A stretch of 64,000 bases of DNA from Catonia carolina (lineage: Eukaryota > Arthropoda > Insecta > Hemiptera > Achilidae): NCBI GenBank assembly GCA_035578175.1, contig JAQMRL010000002.1, positions 133,426,171 through 133,490,170 on the forward strand. Direction: 5' to 3'. Shown in pieces: positions 1 to 12,134 of this stretch (position 1 is its first letter; each line of letters opens with the position of its first letter). Under the pieces are notes generated by a model that did not search any database, had not been told where the DNA came from, and saw only the letters and a list, made by a program, of their open reading frames with translations. A program made the translations under genes and the position numbers.

Positions 1-814
1 TATATCTGCTATTTTATGTTGCAGGGATAGGCCTTTGCCAGTTGTAGATTCATTTAGCTTACACTTGATGAAGGGAAAGTTTATTTAATAATAAATGATG
101 TTGTGTATAAATGTATTACGATGGGATTAAAAATGTAAGTTATTTCCTACGCCCGCTACTGTAAATTTTAAATAAAATGTTAATGTCTTTCTCCGGAAAT
201 AAAACTATTAAGTTATAATAAAAATATATATTTGAATGTTTTAAACAATAAATATTTTCTTAAAAATTTAAATAATTTTATCCTAAATTGGATCAATAAT
301 TGTTATTTTAACACGATGTATATTTTATCTAAATCAATTAAAATCTTTTAGTAAAAAAATTGGAATATTTTTACAAAATATCTATCTTATATTGTTTTTT
401 TTACAGTTTTAGGGAAATTCGTTAGCTGAATAGAATATATTACCATATATGTAATAAATTTATTTGCATGACACACAGTTTCTGTTACACAACAATCTGT
501 AAAATAGACTTTTACTTTTTTTAGAAATTCATTCTGTATTAGTGTCACATCTTATCTTTTGCACGACAATAACATTTACTGTAAGTACGTGACATTTTCT
601 GGCCATTTTTTGTTAAGTATGTTAGAGTGCACAAATTTAAATCTCTACAAGCTTTTGTTTTTATTGTTGATTAATCAAGAATGTATGAAAATAAGGTACA
701 ATATTGTATATTTTTATGTTTTATGTTTTTATGTTTTTAATAATTAACTTGAAATTTTATGTAAAGTACAGACTACTGGGGAAAAGAGGTGTATGATCAG
801 TTTTTGAGAACGTT

Positions 815-1245
815 TTTACAGTTTACGCTGACAACAATTTCTTTAAGAGGGAAGAAAGGCAATGAAGCTGCTGATAATCCTGTCGGAAGGGTACTTGTAA
901 AAGAGATAAGTGCGTCTGGATAACATTATAAAAATTATGTATCAACTTTTATGAAAAAAAGATGAAAAGATCGATGGAGGAACTTGACAAATAATTTAAT
1001 TGAAATAAAGAACACCCCTAGTGGAGATATTGAAAAAATTAACGAAGAAGGAAACACTGGTATTAACAAGATTACGGATTCGATATAAATTATTAACTTG
1101 TCCTCTAAATTCATGGTAGTCAGTAAAAATGCATGGAAACGAGCTACACTTCCCATACATGTTGGAAGACTGCACAAACTACACAAATCTCGAAAGGAGA
1201 TTAAATTTGAAAGAAAGTAAAAAAGTGGAATTACAACCCGGTTTA
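815..1245 (+). pseudogene. Decayed LINE ORF2 C-terminus, RNase H-bearing (I/R1-like)
   Basis: Translated with two frameshifts, this stretch gives the tail of a non-LTR retrotransposon polyprotein. The piece KGNEAAD (about 854-876) matches the RNase H signature G-N-E-x-A-D. It is followed by an NLIEIKNT-like segment, then KKETLVLTRLRIRYKLLT (about 1040-1095), which resembles the conserved VLTRLRIGHTRLTH stretch downstream of RNase H in I- and R1-type elements. A final DCTNYTNLERRLNL resembles the closing Cys/His region. The segments are collinear but in different frames and broken by stops, so this is a dead fragment. No reverse transcriptase domain is left upstream. The clade is inferred from the RNase H; Jockey and RTE elements usually lack it. 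Confidence 0.55.
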
Positions 1246-3295
1246 AAGGATGGAACAAAAAATAGAGCTTCTTAAAAAAATTCATTATATAACAGAGTAA
1301 GTTTGAGCCTTTTTTATTGTATTGTGTGTAAATTCAGAGAAAATTTTACAAACGAATCATGTTAAAAATATTTGACGTTTGACGGAGTAACTTTAAAAAC
1401 TCAAATATATATATTTTAAACTGTCAAGGGCATATTTGGCAGTTGGCTAGTTGTTAACTTTACATTTTATTGATGAAGCGTAAGTGGATAAAATTTTACA
1501 AGACTGATTTTTGCGATCACAATTAAGTCATTTTTTTATGGGGTTTTTAAACAATTTTTATTATTGTAATCGATGCTGGATAAGCCTAATAAAACAAATT
1601 CTCATGTAAGTTGCATGAAAAATAGAATACAATAAAATTCAGTTCATTAAAAACGTGTGTAGGAGAAATGCACAGTTTTAAAACTTATTCCGATAAAAAA
1701 TGATAAACCATAAAATATAAATATGTAGTTTTTAACCACTCAGTTTTAAGACAGATTAAAAGAAGAAAAAGAATTTAAAAGAAATAATATACCTACTAAT
1801 ATAAGTACATACTTATTAAAATATTAGATTTTGTTAATACAAAAAACTAACCTGGCGAATGCAAGCAAAAGTTAGTCGATCTACAACCTCAAGATATTTC
1901 TAATACTTCAAAACTATTTCTAGAAATTAATGGTGAAGATCCTCTTTCTTATTTTTAATCTGACAAAATGATAACTTTAGATTCTATCACCTTTTTAAAA
2001 AATAAAATAAGAAAACATTTTGTGGCACAATGGGTTAAGAAATTATAAGATCTTCTTCCACCAATCCACTTTAAAATTTCGAATTACTTTTTAATGATAT
2101 TAGACTAAACTACTTCTACATGATTATTGTAAAAATTAACTCTATTTTTATAATACATTATATACATTATGCGCTACAGTGAAATGTGCGTGGCATAGTA
2201 AATAGTGTTTATTTAATTCAATGTAGTGTATTGAGGCATTTACCTCGATGTTTAAGTGATTGTGTGCGGACGGCTGCAAGGTTGACTATTTGACATCTGG
2301 ATTGAAATTCTGGGTAAGTTATAAAAATTAGTATATCCGCACTTATAATTACAGTTCTAAAATTACCAAGTTGAATGTTTTTGATGTTTATATAATATAT
2401 TGAAATTAAAAAGAAATTAATTATTACCCAAATTTATATAAAATGGTTAAGGGATAACTTACAGTTATTTAATAGCCTGTAATACGTACAATAATAATTT
2501 CACTTGTGTTTACTACCATCAGAATTTCTCTTTATTGAAGTGTTTTAATACCTATTTTGATTGTTATCGATTTTGTAATTTTATAGCATAACAAAATTGA
2601 TAAAAATCGATGAAATCTGATTTAATTATTATCATATTTTTTATTGAAGAATATTTTAATCAATGAATTTGTAATGAAGCATATATTAATCAACTCAGAG
2701 AAAAGTTCAAATAAAGTTCATCAGATTTTCTTATATTTCTAAAAGATCCCATAAAAATTAAAACAAAAGAAATTGAAAGGGAAAATGATAATAACACGTT
2801 TTAAATAGATTTTGTTTAAACATCAGGTTTATGTTTAAAGGGTTATATGTAAAATCTTAAGATTAATAAGAACTTAATAAGAAAATGATTCTGTTGTAAC
2901 TAAAATCTTTTCTGAAATAGTTAAAATTCAACCATATTTCGTATTGATTGTAACTGAGATTTATGTAAAGTACTGAAGAAATAAATCTTTGTGAAATAAT
3001 TAAATAAACAAAAAAGTATAGACGATTATAAGTATGCAAAAATGGAACAAGGTATAACTTATATTACCGCTTTGGATATACTTACAGTCAAAGTCATTGG
3101 TGATTATAGTAAATGAATATTATTTAAAAGTAATTAAATAATAAACGTAATTTTATTTATGGTTATTAAAAAACGAGATCAGGATTTAACCACAGAAGTA
3201 AACAAAGGTAAAAAAACAGATTTATTTTGTAATAATTTTAAGTATGTATCCTAACTTAAGGAGTTTTGTATTTTAGTCTTTAGTTCCCGTAAATT
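1246..3295. other. No gene recognised
   Basis: AT-rich sequence with no reading frame or repeat I can name. One isolated donor-like site (CTGG|GTAAGT near 2309) follows a slightly GC-richer 140-bp block, which could be an untranslated exon. There is no partner site to support it. Confidence 0.3.
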
Positions 3296-3655
3296 TAGAT
3301 TTTTAACATTCAGGTATATTTTTCTCGGAAACCATTACACATACCAGGCTGAAATTCTTACCAGTTATTTATCTTGTACATTCACAAATTCTGGCACTTT
3401 TATGACTTCCTCAAACGGTACAAAAATTATTAATATGTTAAATACCGTAAAAAAAATTTGTAAAAATTTTATATTATTCCTTATTTTGTTTTTAACTTTA
3501 TAGTTTAACGGATTAAGTAGCGAAAATGTCAGTAGCTCGAGGAACCCGACAACTACAAGTAAGTAACGTTTCATTTCCCTATCGTTTACCAATCTTGTGA
3601 AAAATATACCTAAAAATAGCAAATTTAACATTGGCGGGATACAAAGTACAGTCTT
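3296..3655 (-). repeat. Unclassified 0.36-kb dispersed repeat, copy 1 (contains an 88-codon open frame)
   Basis: The minus strand here is clearly homologous to the plus strand at about 63075-63460, from the block reading GACTGTACTTTGTATCCC through to AATTTACGGG. This copy has an uninterrupted 88-codon frame (3631..3365) that is hydrophobic and Leu/Phe-rich. The other copy carries stops and indels in the same frame, and the matching is equally good outside the frame, so I read the unit as a non-coding repeat, not a gene. Both copies share an acceptor-like ATTTTTAG at the same place. It lies directly beside a truncated S1 SINE. No family name can be given. Confidence 0.5.
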
Positions 3656-3662
3656 CTCTTAA

Positions 3663-3825
3663 TGGTCAGTGTTCAATTAACCATACTTTCTCAGGAATAG
3701 TCAATCTGAGTCTGTACAAGACTACACCTCACTTACTCGTCTTACCATCCTCATCATCTCATTGGGTCTTGTAGTTATTTATTGTTTTGTAATTAAACAA
3801 CCAACGTACACACGTTAGGGTTTTA
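3663..3825 (+). mobile_element. S1 tRNA-derived SINE, 5'-truncated copy
   Basis: This matches the 3' half of the S1 family found in full at 45826 and 53545. It has the TTCAATTAACCATACT stretch, TCTGTACAAGACTACA, then the 3' tail ACGTACACACGTTAGGG. The tRNA-like head with A and B boxes is missing. Plus orientation, directly upstream of the Jockey-like element. Confidence 0.7.
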
Positions 3826-3871
3826 AACAAAATATTTAATTTATATATTTTTTTGTATTTAGATATATTTA

Positions 3872-5122
3872 TATATATATACCACGCCTAGTACCGTTTA
3901 TCGATGCTTCAAACACAATTCCTGATCATCAGTTCGGATTTCGTTCATCTCATTCCACGCTTCAGCAATGTCACCGACTAACTGATATAATCTCTTCAGC
4001 TCTTGAAAACAGACAATATTGTTCAGCCGTGTTTCTTGATGTATCTCAAGCGTTTGATCGGGTCTGGCATGATGGACTCCTATACAAATTAAAACTAATA
4101 CTTCCAGATAGCCTGTATCTAGTAATAAAATCGTTTCTAGTGGAACGTTACTTTAGAGTAAAACAAGGTGACGAACTTTCTGGAATGTACGAAGTCAATG
4201 CTGGTGTACCACAAGGAAGCGTACTTGCACCAAGGCTGTTTTCTGTAAGCACCAGTGACATACCAAATTGTATCTATACCACTATGGCTATGTTTGCTGA
4301 TGATATGGCAGTTCTTGCGGTTGATGCCGATCCTGTTATTGCAACTCAAAAGACACAAGACCATTTACACCAGATAGAGTCGTGGCTTAAACTTTGGAAA
4401 ATTAAAATTAATGAAAACAAATCGCAACAAATGACGTTTACTCTTAGAAGACAAAACTGCCCAACCGTTTACATTAATAATATTCCGCTACCTCACACTA
4501 CTCAAACACGCTACTTAGGCTTACACTTGGACAGAAAACTTACATGGAACGCACATGTTACACACACACGCCACAAACTCAAAACACGCTTCTATCAACT
4601 AAAACGCTTACTCGATAGACGTTCTAAATTAAATATGTCACACAAATTAACAATCTACAAGACAATCTTAAGACCAATCTGGACATATGGAGTTCAACTT
4701 TGGGGATCTGCTAAACCCTCACACACGAAACGTATACAAGCGATTCAGAACAAGATTCTACGAACGATAACGCAATGCCCCTTTTACATCACAAACTCAA
4801 TGTTGCACAAAGACTTACAAATGCCATACGTAATTGATGTCGCGAAACAACTATACAAGACGATGCATGACAAATTTGAACTACACGACAACCCTCTCAT
4901 ACAAAACATGTACACTAGGGCGATACCGGGTACTCAGCGCAGACGTTTGAAGCGCCTCTGGCCAAGAGATCTTCTTGGCCAACTGTAGGACTGTGGTGAT
5001 GACTGCACGCTCCTTCAAGTAAATCAAGTTTTGAAACATTAGCTTCACATTTAGAAATTGTTATATTAATTTAATAACAGATACTAAATTTCAATTAAAA
5101 GTGTCAAAAAAAAAAAAAAAAA
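3872..5122 (+). mobile_element. Jockey-like non-LTR retrotransposon, 5'-truncated, copy 1
   Basis: Insertion of about 1.25 kb holding the reverse transcriptase and C-terminus of ORF2, a ~115-bp 3' UTR and a poly(A) run (about 5106-5123). The 11-bp sequence AGATATATTTA flanks it at 3861-3871 and 5123-5133 and is read as the target-site duplication, as expected for target-primed reverse transcription. Coding homology begins near 3882; the (TA)n between 3872 and 3880 may be filler. The first part of ORF2 (endonuclease) and ORF1 are absent, so the copy was dead on arrival. Two shorter copies lie at 43115 and 55356. Confidence 0.85.
3882..4988 (+). CDS. Reverse transcriptase fragment of Jockey-like LINE ORF2
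   Basis: The frame is open from the 5' junction to a TAG at 4986-4988. The product would copy element RNA at a nicked target. Before the GTG at 4029 the frame already encodes RPLVPFIDA and IPDHQFGFRSSHSTLQQ, the usual N-terminal RT block of Jockey-clade elements. Counting from 4029: motif A is FLDVSQAFD (residues 2-10), GVPQGSVLAP is at 59-68, and the catalytic box FADD is intact at 89-92. The C-terminal region has the typical YGVQLWG and RRLKRLWPRDLLGQL end. No start codon, endonuclease or RNase H is present. Any initiation codon chosen inside the frame is arbitrary, since the real start was lost in truncation. The intact active site and long open frame suggest a fairly recent insertion. Confidence 0.85.
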   Translation, partial: PRLVPFIDASNTIPDHQFGFRSSHSTLQQCHRLTDIISSALENRQYCSAVFLDVSQAFDRVWHDGLLYKLKLILPDSLYLVIKSFLVERYFRVKQGDELSGMYEVNAGVPQGSVLAPRLFSVSTSDIPNCIYTTMAMFADDMAVLAVDADPVIATQKTQDHLHQIESWLKLWKIKINENKSQQMTFTLRRQNCPTVYINNIPLPHTTQTRYLGLHLDRKLTWNAHVTHTRHKLKTRFYQLKRLLDRRSKLNMSHKLTIYKTILRPIWTYGVQLWGSAKPSHTKRIQAIQNKILRTITQCPFYITNSMLHKDLQMPYVIDVAKQLYKTMHDKFELHDNPLIQNMYTRAIPGTQRRRLKRLWPRDLLGQL

Positions 5123-5133
5123 AGATATATTTA

Positions 5134-6900
5134 ATTAAAATCTAAATGTATTATTGAACGGAAAACTCACAGGATTTCTACCTCTTGAATTAGCCTACAT
5201 TCTGAAATATTCTTCGCAATATAATTACTGATAATGTAAAACATAATATATTATCTTTAATTAATAATAATAAATGTATTGTATTATTTAATTATTTAGT
5301 AAAATTATATAATATAGAATAAATAAAATAGCTTTTCGCTTTTAAATTTTTTACTGCTGTAGGCCTACACGCACTGCGTTTTATTTTATTAATTTTTCTA
5401 TTTATGTAGCTGAAATTTATGTATTTTTTATACATATTATTTATTACATTGTTGTTGTATTTTTTTATTACTATTACGTATCAGCTTTCATAAATAATAC
5501 AGTTTGTATTTAGTTACCAAATTATTATACGTTATGATTTGCTTGTATAATAATATGAAACATAACATTACAGGATACAACGTAATAATGAACGGGTGTA
5601 AAAATATTAATTTTCTTCACTTTTTAAAGATAATAATTTAAATTTTACAGGAAATTTTAATTAAGTTATAACAAAATGCAGTAGTGTTTTTATCCATGAT
5701 TATGAAGTACTAGACTACATAATGAAATCAGGTTATTGGTAAAATTATATCGTTCATTCGGCTATAGAAAACTGGTTTCATATATTTTGTAAAATATTTC
5801 AACATTATTTTTATCAGTAGTTTCATGGTTTGAACATTAATTTTTGGTGGTTTAAGTTACAGGATTTCAAATGACTTAAGATGAATCTGGACTTCAAAAT
5901 ACTATTTATAATATATTTTAAAATAAATATATCACTTCAGAATGTTAACGTTCTTTAAAACCATGATAGGAATTACATCATTTTGTTTATTTTTTGTAAG
6001 GCTGGTAAAAAAAGGTTATTATAATCTGATATAGCCTATTTAAAAAAAAAAAGAAAAAACAGCTTGAATGTTTAGAAATAACAGAATGTCATTTTAAAAG
6101 GACGACTACTTTTATAAGTTCTTTACAAAACTTTATTTTGTTAATGTAAAACTTTTGTAAGCCTTTCTCTTTTGTCGTACGCTATTAATTGGTATTGCAT
6201 CCTTTCTTCATTAAATGGTTTTTAATTAAGTAATTTTACTTATATTGTTAAAATTTTTCAATGTTATTCTTGTGAATTAGTCTTACATTAATTATCTAAA
6301 ATAAATTTAAACTTTACATTATACTAATTTTTCAGTAAGAAAAAAAAGAAATATTGTTAACAATGACGGAGATTATAAGACTCTATGGAATCTAACTTAG
6401 TTTTCATTATATTCATGAAAAATATTTTATGTGAATAAATTTCAGCCGTTTTCCGCTACTTAAAACGAATTTTTAAAACAACTGAATTTTTTTGAAATTT
6501 CTTTTGCAAAACCACGTGTTTTGATTTTATAATTAGATTTTTAATTTATTAATTAAGATAAGCTACCAGTTAATTCAAGAACTAGATAAATCTGTTAAAA
6601 CATAAGTGTCATATACTGGGTTTTATTGATTATGAAAGAAATTTGTGTCAGTACTAGAATTTTGAGAAAAATAACAGCAATTTTAACATGCACTTACAAA
6701 CTTTGGCTGGTGTTCCCTAGTTTGGCTTAGATAGAGCGACCATATTACGGAACTGTTACATATTTTACTCAAACCATTCGGCTACTTATAAATTCTTGTT
6801 GTTATATGAATTTATCAGGTGGTAATAAACGTAATAATCAGCTGTTTTAATGTTTTCTTAGAGTGTAATTACTTTAGAAATTTAATTTGTCTTATCCCTA
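5134..6900. other. No gene recognised
   Basis: AT-rich intergenic sequence. I see no coding homology, no inverted repeat and no member of the dispersed families. Confidence 0.4.
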
Positions 6901-6902
6901 AA

Positions 6903-7150
6903 TGTGTGTATGTTGCAATCCATTAAATTCAGAACAATAAGCAACCCCGTGACCTAATGAGATAAGGATGATGTGTATGACGTAAATGAGCTGTAGTCTT
7001 GTGCAGATTGAGGTTGACCATTCCTAGGAGAGTATAGTTAATTGAACACCAACCATCAAAGTACACCGGTAACCACTACCTGGTATTAAAATCTGTATAA
7101 AAGTAACTACATTTACTAGGATTTAAACCAAGGACCTTCGTTCCAAAAAA
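6903..7150 (-). mobile_element. S1 tRNA-derived SINE, minus strand
   Basis: Reverse complement of the S1 family: the 3' end lies at low coordinates (TGTGTATGTTGCAATC), followed by AAGCAACCCCGTGACC, then the tRNA-derived B-box region (ACTAGGATTTAAACCAAGGACC, read on the plus strand). The A-box end is missing or too diverged. Matches the copies at 48053 and 57072 over their whole length. Confidence 0.75.
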
Positions 7151-7439
7151 TGAGCTGAAATTTAATTAATTTTCAAATTTGTTTTGGCCTAATGGTTTTA
7201 TGATTATAATCTAAATCTGATTGGTTCATCAATGGTAAATAAAAGGTAAAGAAATAATAATGTACTGCAGGGCCAATGAAAATGACAGTCAATCTCAATA
7301 AAATAAACAAAAAAGTATGGCACTTCGCAGAACATAAAAGTGTAGAAGAAGATAAGCCAAGTTAAAATATTATAATAGCGATTAAACCTGAGTGTATGTA
7401 TGTACGCAAGCGATTGCCTATGATTGACCTGGAAACCTT

Positions 7440-7870
7440 GGCTGAGAGAAGTGAACAAATTCGAAAGAAAGATTCTGAAAGAAAAGAAAGTGAACGAATG
7501 TAATATGTTATGAGGAAAAGAACGGTAAAAGAAAACGAAGGATTGTTGAAAGCGATCAGTACAACAATAGGCTAATAAAATTCGGCAGGTAGCCTACAGA
7601 GGTACAAAACAGACAAGAGCTTAACAAAAAAATTAGAATAATAAAACATACTTAAGATATCTGATAAGTGATTTAAAGAAATCAGCAAGCATCTCGAAAA
7701 ATTGAAACAAACAGAAAAACATTTTGGACTGAAATAAACATAATTACACATGAACGACTTCAGGGGAGTCCACGAGGAAATGGGGAGTCAAGAATTAGTT
7801 GATAGATGGCAGAAAGAGAATAATAATGCTTACGAGGACAGCAAAACAAACTACCAGAAATGTTCATTTA
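7440..7870 (+). pseudogene. Decayed RTE-like LINE ORF2 C-terminal debris
   Basis: Broken frames give NKFERKILKEK near 7456, similar to the FERKILR stretch that follows the RT domain in insect endonuclease/RT elements. Further on, a region homologous to 17690-17910 resembles the very C-terminal segment of those elements (a DLKK...W...ER pattern). Many stops and shifts. The assignment rests on weak local similarity plus homology between two window copies. Confidence 0.35.
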
Positions 7871-8265
7871 TTTGTTGTTTAGGGCATCAGCTAAAAGGCT
7901 GATTTGAACTTCTAGAGGCTTTACTAAGTAAGTTATAACGAGGTGATTTACAATTGCCTTCGTCAATGACTAAAAAAGTATGCTTATCAGCATTCCAGGC
8001 CTTCTGAAAAGCATCTACTTTCCACTTTACAAATGATAACTTCAATTCATTCATCACAGGGTTTGACTATATAATGAAATTTATTACTCTCAGAGGAGAT
8101 AACTCTGATTAGTTTCTTTTACACCTCTACCTCTTCTGTTCTTAAATGCTTCAGTCATTTATTAGCTGACCATGTGATAAGCAACAGTAGAATTTTTTTG
8201 TAGCCTTGGAACTAGCCTATCAAGTGCTAATAATTTAACACTCCATCTGCCTTTTATGGGTGATT
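7871..8265 (-). mobile_element. S2 short interspersed repeat, minus strand, near full length
   Basis: Reading the minus strand from about 8265 gives the S2 start (AGGCAGATGGAGTG), GTTCCAAGGCTAC, the TTATCACATGGTCAGC block, the ATGCTGATAAGCATACTTTT block and the end CCCTAAACAACAAATAAA. It is collinear with copies at 26038 and 34765 but more diverged. The segment that forms a short hairpin in other copies (AGTGAGG ... CCTCACT) is mutated here. Confidence 0.8.
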
Positions 8266-11200
8266 ATTTTTATCTTATCTGGTCTAAGTAGCCCTGCAAG
8301 GTGCAAACAAAAATACTGAAGCAGACCTTTTAAAATGAAAATTAATTAATTAATAGGATGTTTGAAATGGATTGTATTTCTAAAAGAGAGATTTCTATTT
8401 TTATTCTATATAATTAAAAATTTCTTGGAAACAATTGAAGTGCTCTATTTTAATAATTTTTTCATCATGGTTGTTTTAACAAGAATTTTTAACAGTTTAA
8501 AATGGTGAAAGATGTAGGCTATACGCGAAAGTAAGTAAGCCTAGTTATGGTAAACGACTGTTGCAATAAAAATATTAAAAAGTGTTACAAGTTAAGTTGT
8601 TTATTTCTAAAAGAACAAGTTTCAGTTTCAGCTGAACTAGATTCGTTAAAAGTGAGTGGATGTTTGGTTATGTAGTCTACACCAACTACAGCATTTTGCT
8701 ATCGGACTACATTGCTACTTGGGTGTGTGTTCGCTTAAAGATCTAATGATGTAATAACCGTAGCCGGTGTTTATTCTATGACAATCTAAAGATTAGGTTG
8801 CTCTTTCATTAATCGTATAATTTCGTAGCGATTTTATATATGAGACGTATAACCGGTAAAGTTCACTCCACATTGCATATTGTCTATATTATTTGTAACA
8901 TAAATAATGTTGCAAACCTGACCGGTTAACGCCTATGTTTTTTTTTCATTAATTCATTGATTTAAAACCCAATCCATTTAAAAAAAAAGTAGGTTTAGTA
9001 TACCCAAATGTGGAAAGATAACTGAATCGTTTAATTAATACATCTAAAATTGTAATTAAGAATAAAACAAAATTAATTCATATATTGATGTATTAGAAAT
9101 AAATATAAATTTCTTACGTTCTACATTTCCGTAAAAGCAAATTGTAGGAACCAACCCGATGTATTAATTGACCTCTGATTTATCTTCCATAATTATTTCT
9201 TTATCATTATAATTATATAGCCTATATTTTTTGGAAACATTTTAAAAACTTTTGATGAATAAAGGTTTAGATAACCAAACTTTACCTGATATTTAAATGT
9301 GCATTAAATTTTGTTACATAAAAAGTTTTGACCATTTTCTTAAATTGAAACGTTTTTAGATTATCAAATCATGTCAATAAATAAGCGGATTATGAATTAT
9401 GTTAGTATAACTTAAAATGTGACATTAAAAATGTCAAACTCTGAGATAACTTAAAGTAGTAAAAAGTAACTTTTGTTACGTAGCTATTAAATTTTTTAAC
9501 TTTTCCATAATAACTGGCAAAAATGATATTAATTTTTTTAAATATTAAAAATAGTGGAGTTAATGGCTTAGAAAACAATACCAACACAGGACAGTGCTCC
9601 AGAAAATAAAAGTTGTGTTAATTAAACATTTTTAAACTAGCGTAGTGTTAATGTATCTTGTCTCTACTCATTGGCATTTTTTTCATCTTTGTGTGATTCC
9701 TGGTAAACTGAGAGAAATATGTGGCGTACTAAGGTATTGCTATGATTTTGAAATCTGTCTTTATTCCCACGGTACAATTTTAAAAATGTGTCATTGACGC
9801 AAGGAACTAGTAAGTCATTGAGTAATTAGTAAATGTCTCGCAAGAATTTACTTTGAAAAAGTTGAATTCATGAATCGACTAACGAGATAAAAGTACAAAA
9901 TTTTCATCGACCGAGAAAAGATAATTTCATAATTAGTTTTTTCTGTGTTTTTTCCAATTTCTTGGACTGACTTTATTAGTAATTAGGTTTTGGAAAAAGT
10001 TAAATATCAAATAACAAAAAAATATCGAAATTTGATTTTCATGGCATAGGAAAAAATTTGAATATTTTGTCCATGATTTAGATTGTAGAATTTATTTGTA
10101 GAAGCATGTTTTGGTTGAGGAAGTGATTAAAGCAACAACCATTGTAGCCTACTATTCATTTCTGCTGGCTAACTAGATTAAAATTGCCACGCGTGGTTTA
10201 CAAATAACCGATATCGCGCAAACATGAAAGATAATTTAAAAATTATATTGAGTTTCTACGGAAGTAAAAATCGTTTTTTTTTATCCGTTGAATATCCGTG
10301 TAATGAAAATTGATAATCTTTTCTGAATCTAAACAGTTAATTTTATATGAAAATATAATCGTACTAATTTTGAATAATTATTTTAGACTAAAATACTAAA
10401 AATATGTAAAATAATTATAATTGTTAAAATTAAAAAAGTTATCGACAATAACTAATTGTTGACCTGAAAGTTTTTAATGATACGTGAAAGAAATCGATTA
10501 ATGTCCGTTAGAAGTTAATATAATATTTGCATGTTTTACATTCATCATTATAAAGAAAACCTACGCATGTTTTTGGGACAGTTGATACAAATTTACTTGT
10601 ATAATGCATAATAGTTTAAAAATAATTTATGCAAGGCTGGTTTTACGATTTAATAAACATATTATTACATTGTTTGTATAATATATGAAATTATGTATAC
10701 CTATGCAATATACATGTAAGTATTTTGCTATTATGTTATAAGGTATAGTATAAATTTATAATATAATATGATTCAAACATCCTGTTCCTGCATTACTTCT
10801 TTCCTTCCTTTTCTATTTTCAAATACTTCTTTCTGTTTCCCTTCGTGTCAAAAAGAGATGAAGATAGCTTCCCGAGTCAGAGAACGAGGTGGACTTGAAT
10901 GTTAACTTTCACTTTAAACATAAACTAATATATGTAGGTCTTCCAAGATACAAACAAGATATGATATTGCACATATTATATCAGGTATACAAATAAGAGT
11001 TTAAAAAATTTATGATATAACAAAAACAAAGACAAAATATGTTGTTTATAGTTGTTTCCAGCCAGTTATAATTTATTATTAGCTTACATTTTTTGAAAGA
11101 TAAGTAGGCCTATTATATGATAATAATACTGATACGTCCTTTGAACGGTTTTTAAATTTTTTTTGTATTGCGATTTTGCGTGAATTTATTTAACAAACCT

Positions 11201-11892
11201 TGAAATTCATAACGGTAACAGAAGAAAAGTCCATAATATACCTTTAATTATCTATTTATATAATTTATTAAAAAATAAATTGAAAAATCATATCCTTCCA
11301 ATTTACGAGCAAGAACTTGAAAAGATTTCAAAGTTTTAAAATAACTAATCTCTGTTTAATTTTTTTTGCTTATCTTTTATGATCTTCTAAATTTTACAAC
11401 GCAAGGTTATGTAAAAATTTACACGACTATACTGGACCGGCGTACAGCTATGCACATTGAGACATTGCTGTGTTCCCGCATTATTAAACAACCTGAAAAA
11501 TATATCTACTACTGTTTTCTTTCCAAGTTTTTACGGTTCAAATAAGTATTAAGTAATTTCGTTTCATGCAACATTTTATGGATTTATTTTAATGTATACG
11601 AAATTTTAATAATACGAATTTGTGCTTCGTTTTTACGGAAAAATTTTAATGAATATGATTACCTACTTAATATAATTATTTATTTTATTTCTTCTGTTAT
11701 TAATTAATTTATAAATGGTTGCCACATTTGTCTCACCTTACATGTGGCCTATTAGAAAGCCATTAAATTTCTACCTTTAAAGTCAATTATTTCTTTTAGC
11801 GCAGTCACGCGGCTGTCAGAAGCCGATGTTTTGTAAACGAAAGTTGTACACCAACCTACGAACGACACATTTATCAAAATCATCCACTGTTA
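8266..11892. other. No gene recognised
   Basis: AT-rich sequence with no supported gene. A short C/T-rich patch near 10795-10845 and scattered homopolymers are the only visible structure. Confidence 0.4.
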
Positions 11893-12134
11893 AGTTAAAT
11901 TTTACGTACGTGAAGCTTGAAACTTACAATAAACAAATTTAACAATAAATCGAGAAAATAACCTAACTTTATACACGAAATCCGTTCGCCATACTGTTCA
12001 CATTGTCCATAATTATTGCAAATTAAATCGTATCACCGAATTTTTAGATTAAATTTTACACACGGAACGCCTGAAACTTACATTAAACCGAGGAATAACC
12101 TAACTTTATACAAAAAATGCTGTCGCCACACTGA
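11893..12134. repeat. Imperfect ~155-bp tandem duplication
   Basis: Two blocks share the order TTAAATTTTAC, TGAAACTTACA, ATAACCTAACTTTATACA and TCGCCA..ACTG at an offset of about 155 bp (11893-11995 and 12050-12134). The units are separated by unrelated-looking sequence and have diverged. It could be an old tandem duplication or two subterminal repeats of one element. It is non-coding as far as I can see. Confidence 0.5.

Noticed and set aside
935..1285. 116-codon minus-strand frame
   Set aside because: Lies antisense to the I/R1-like LINE debris and is Phe/Leu-rich from A-rich DNA.
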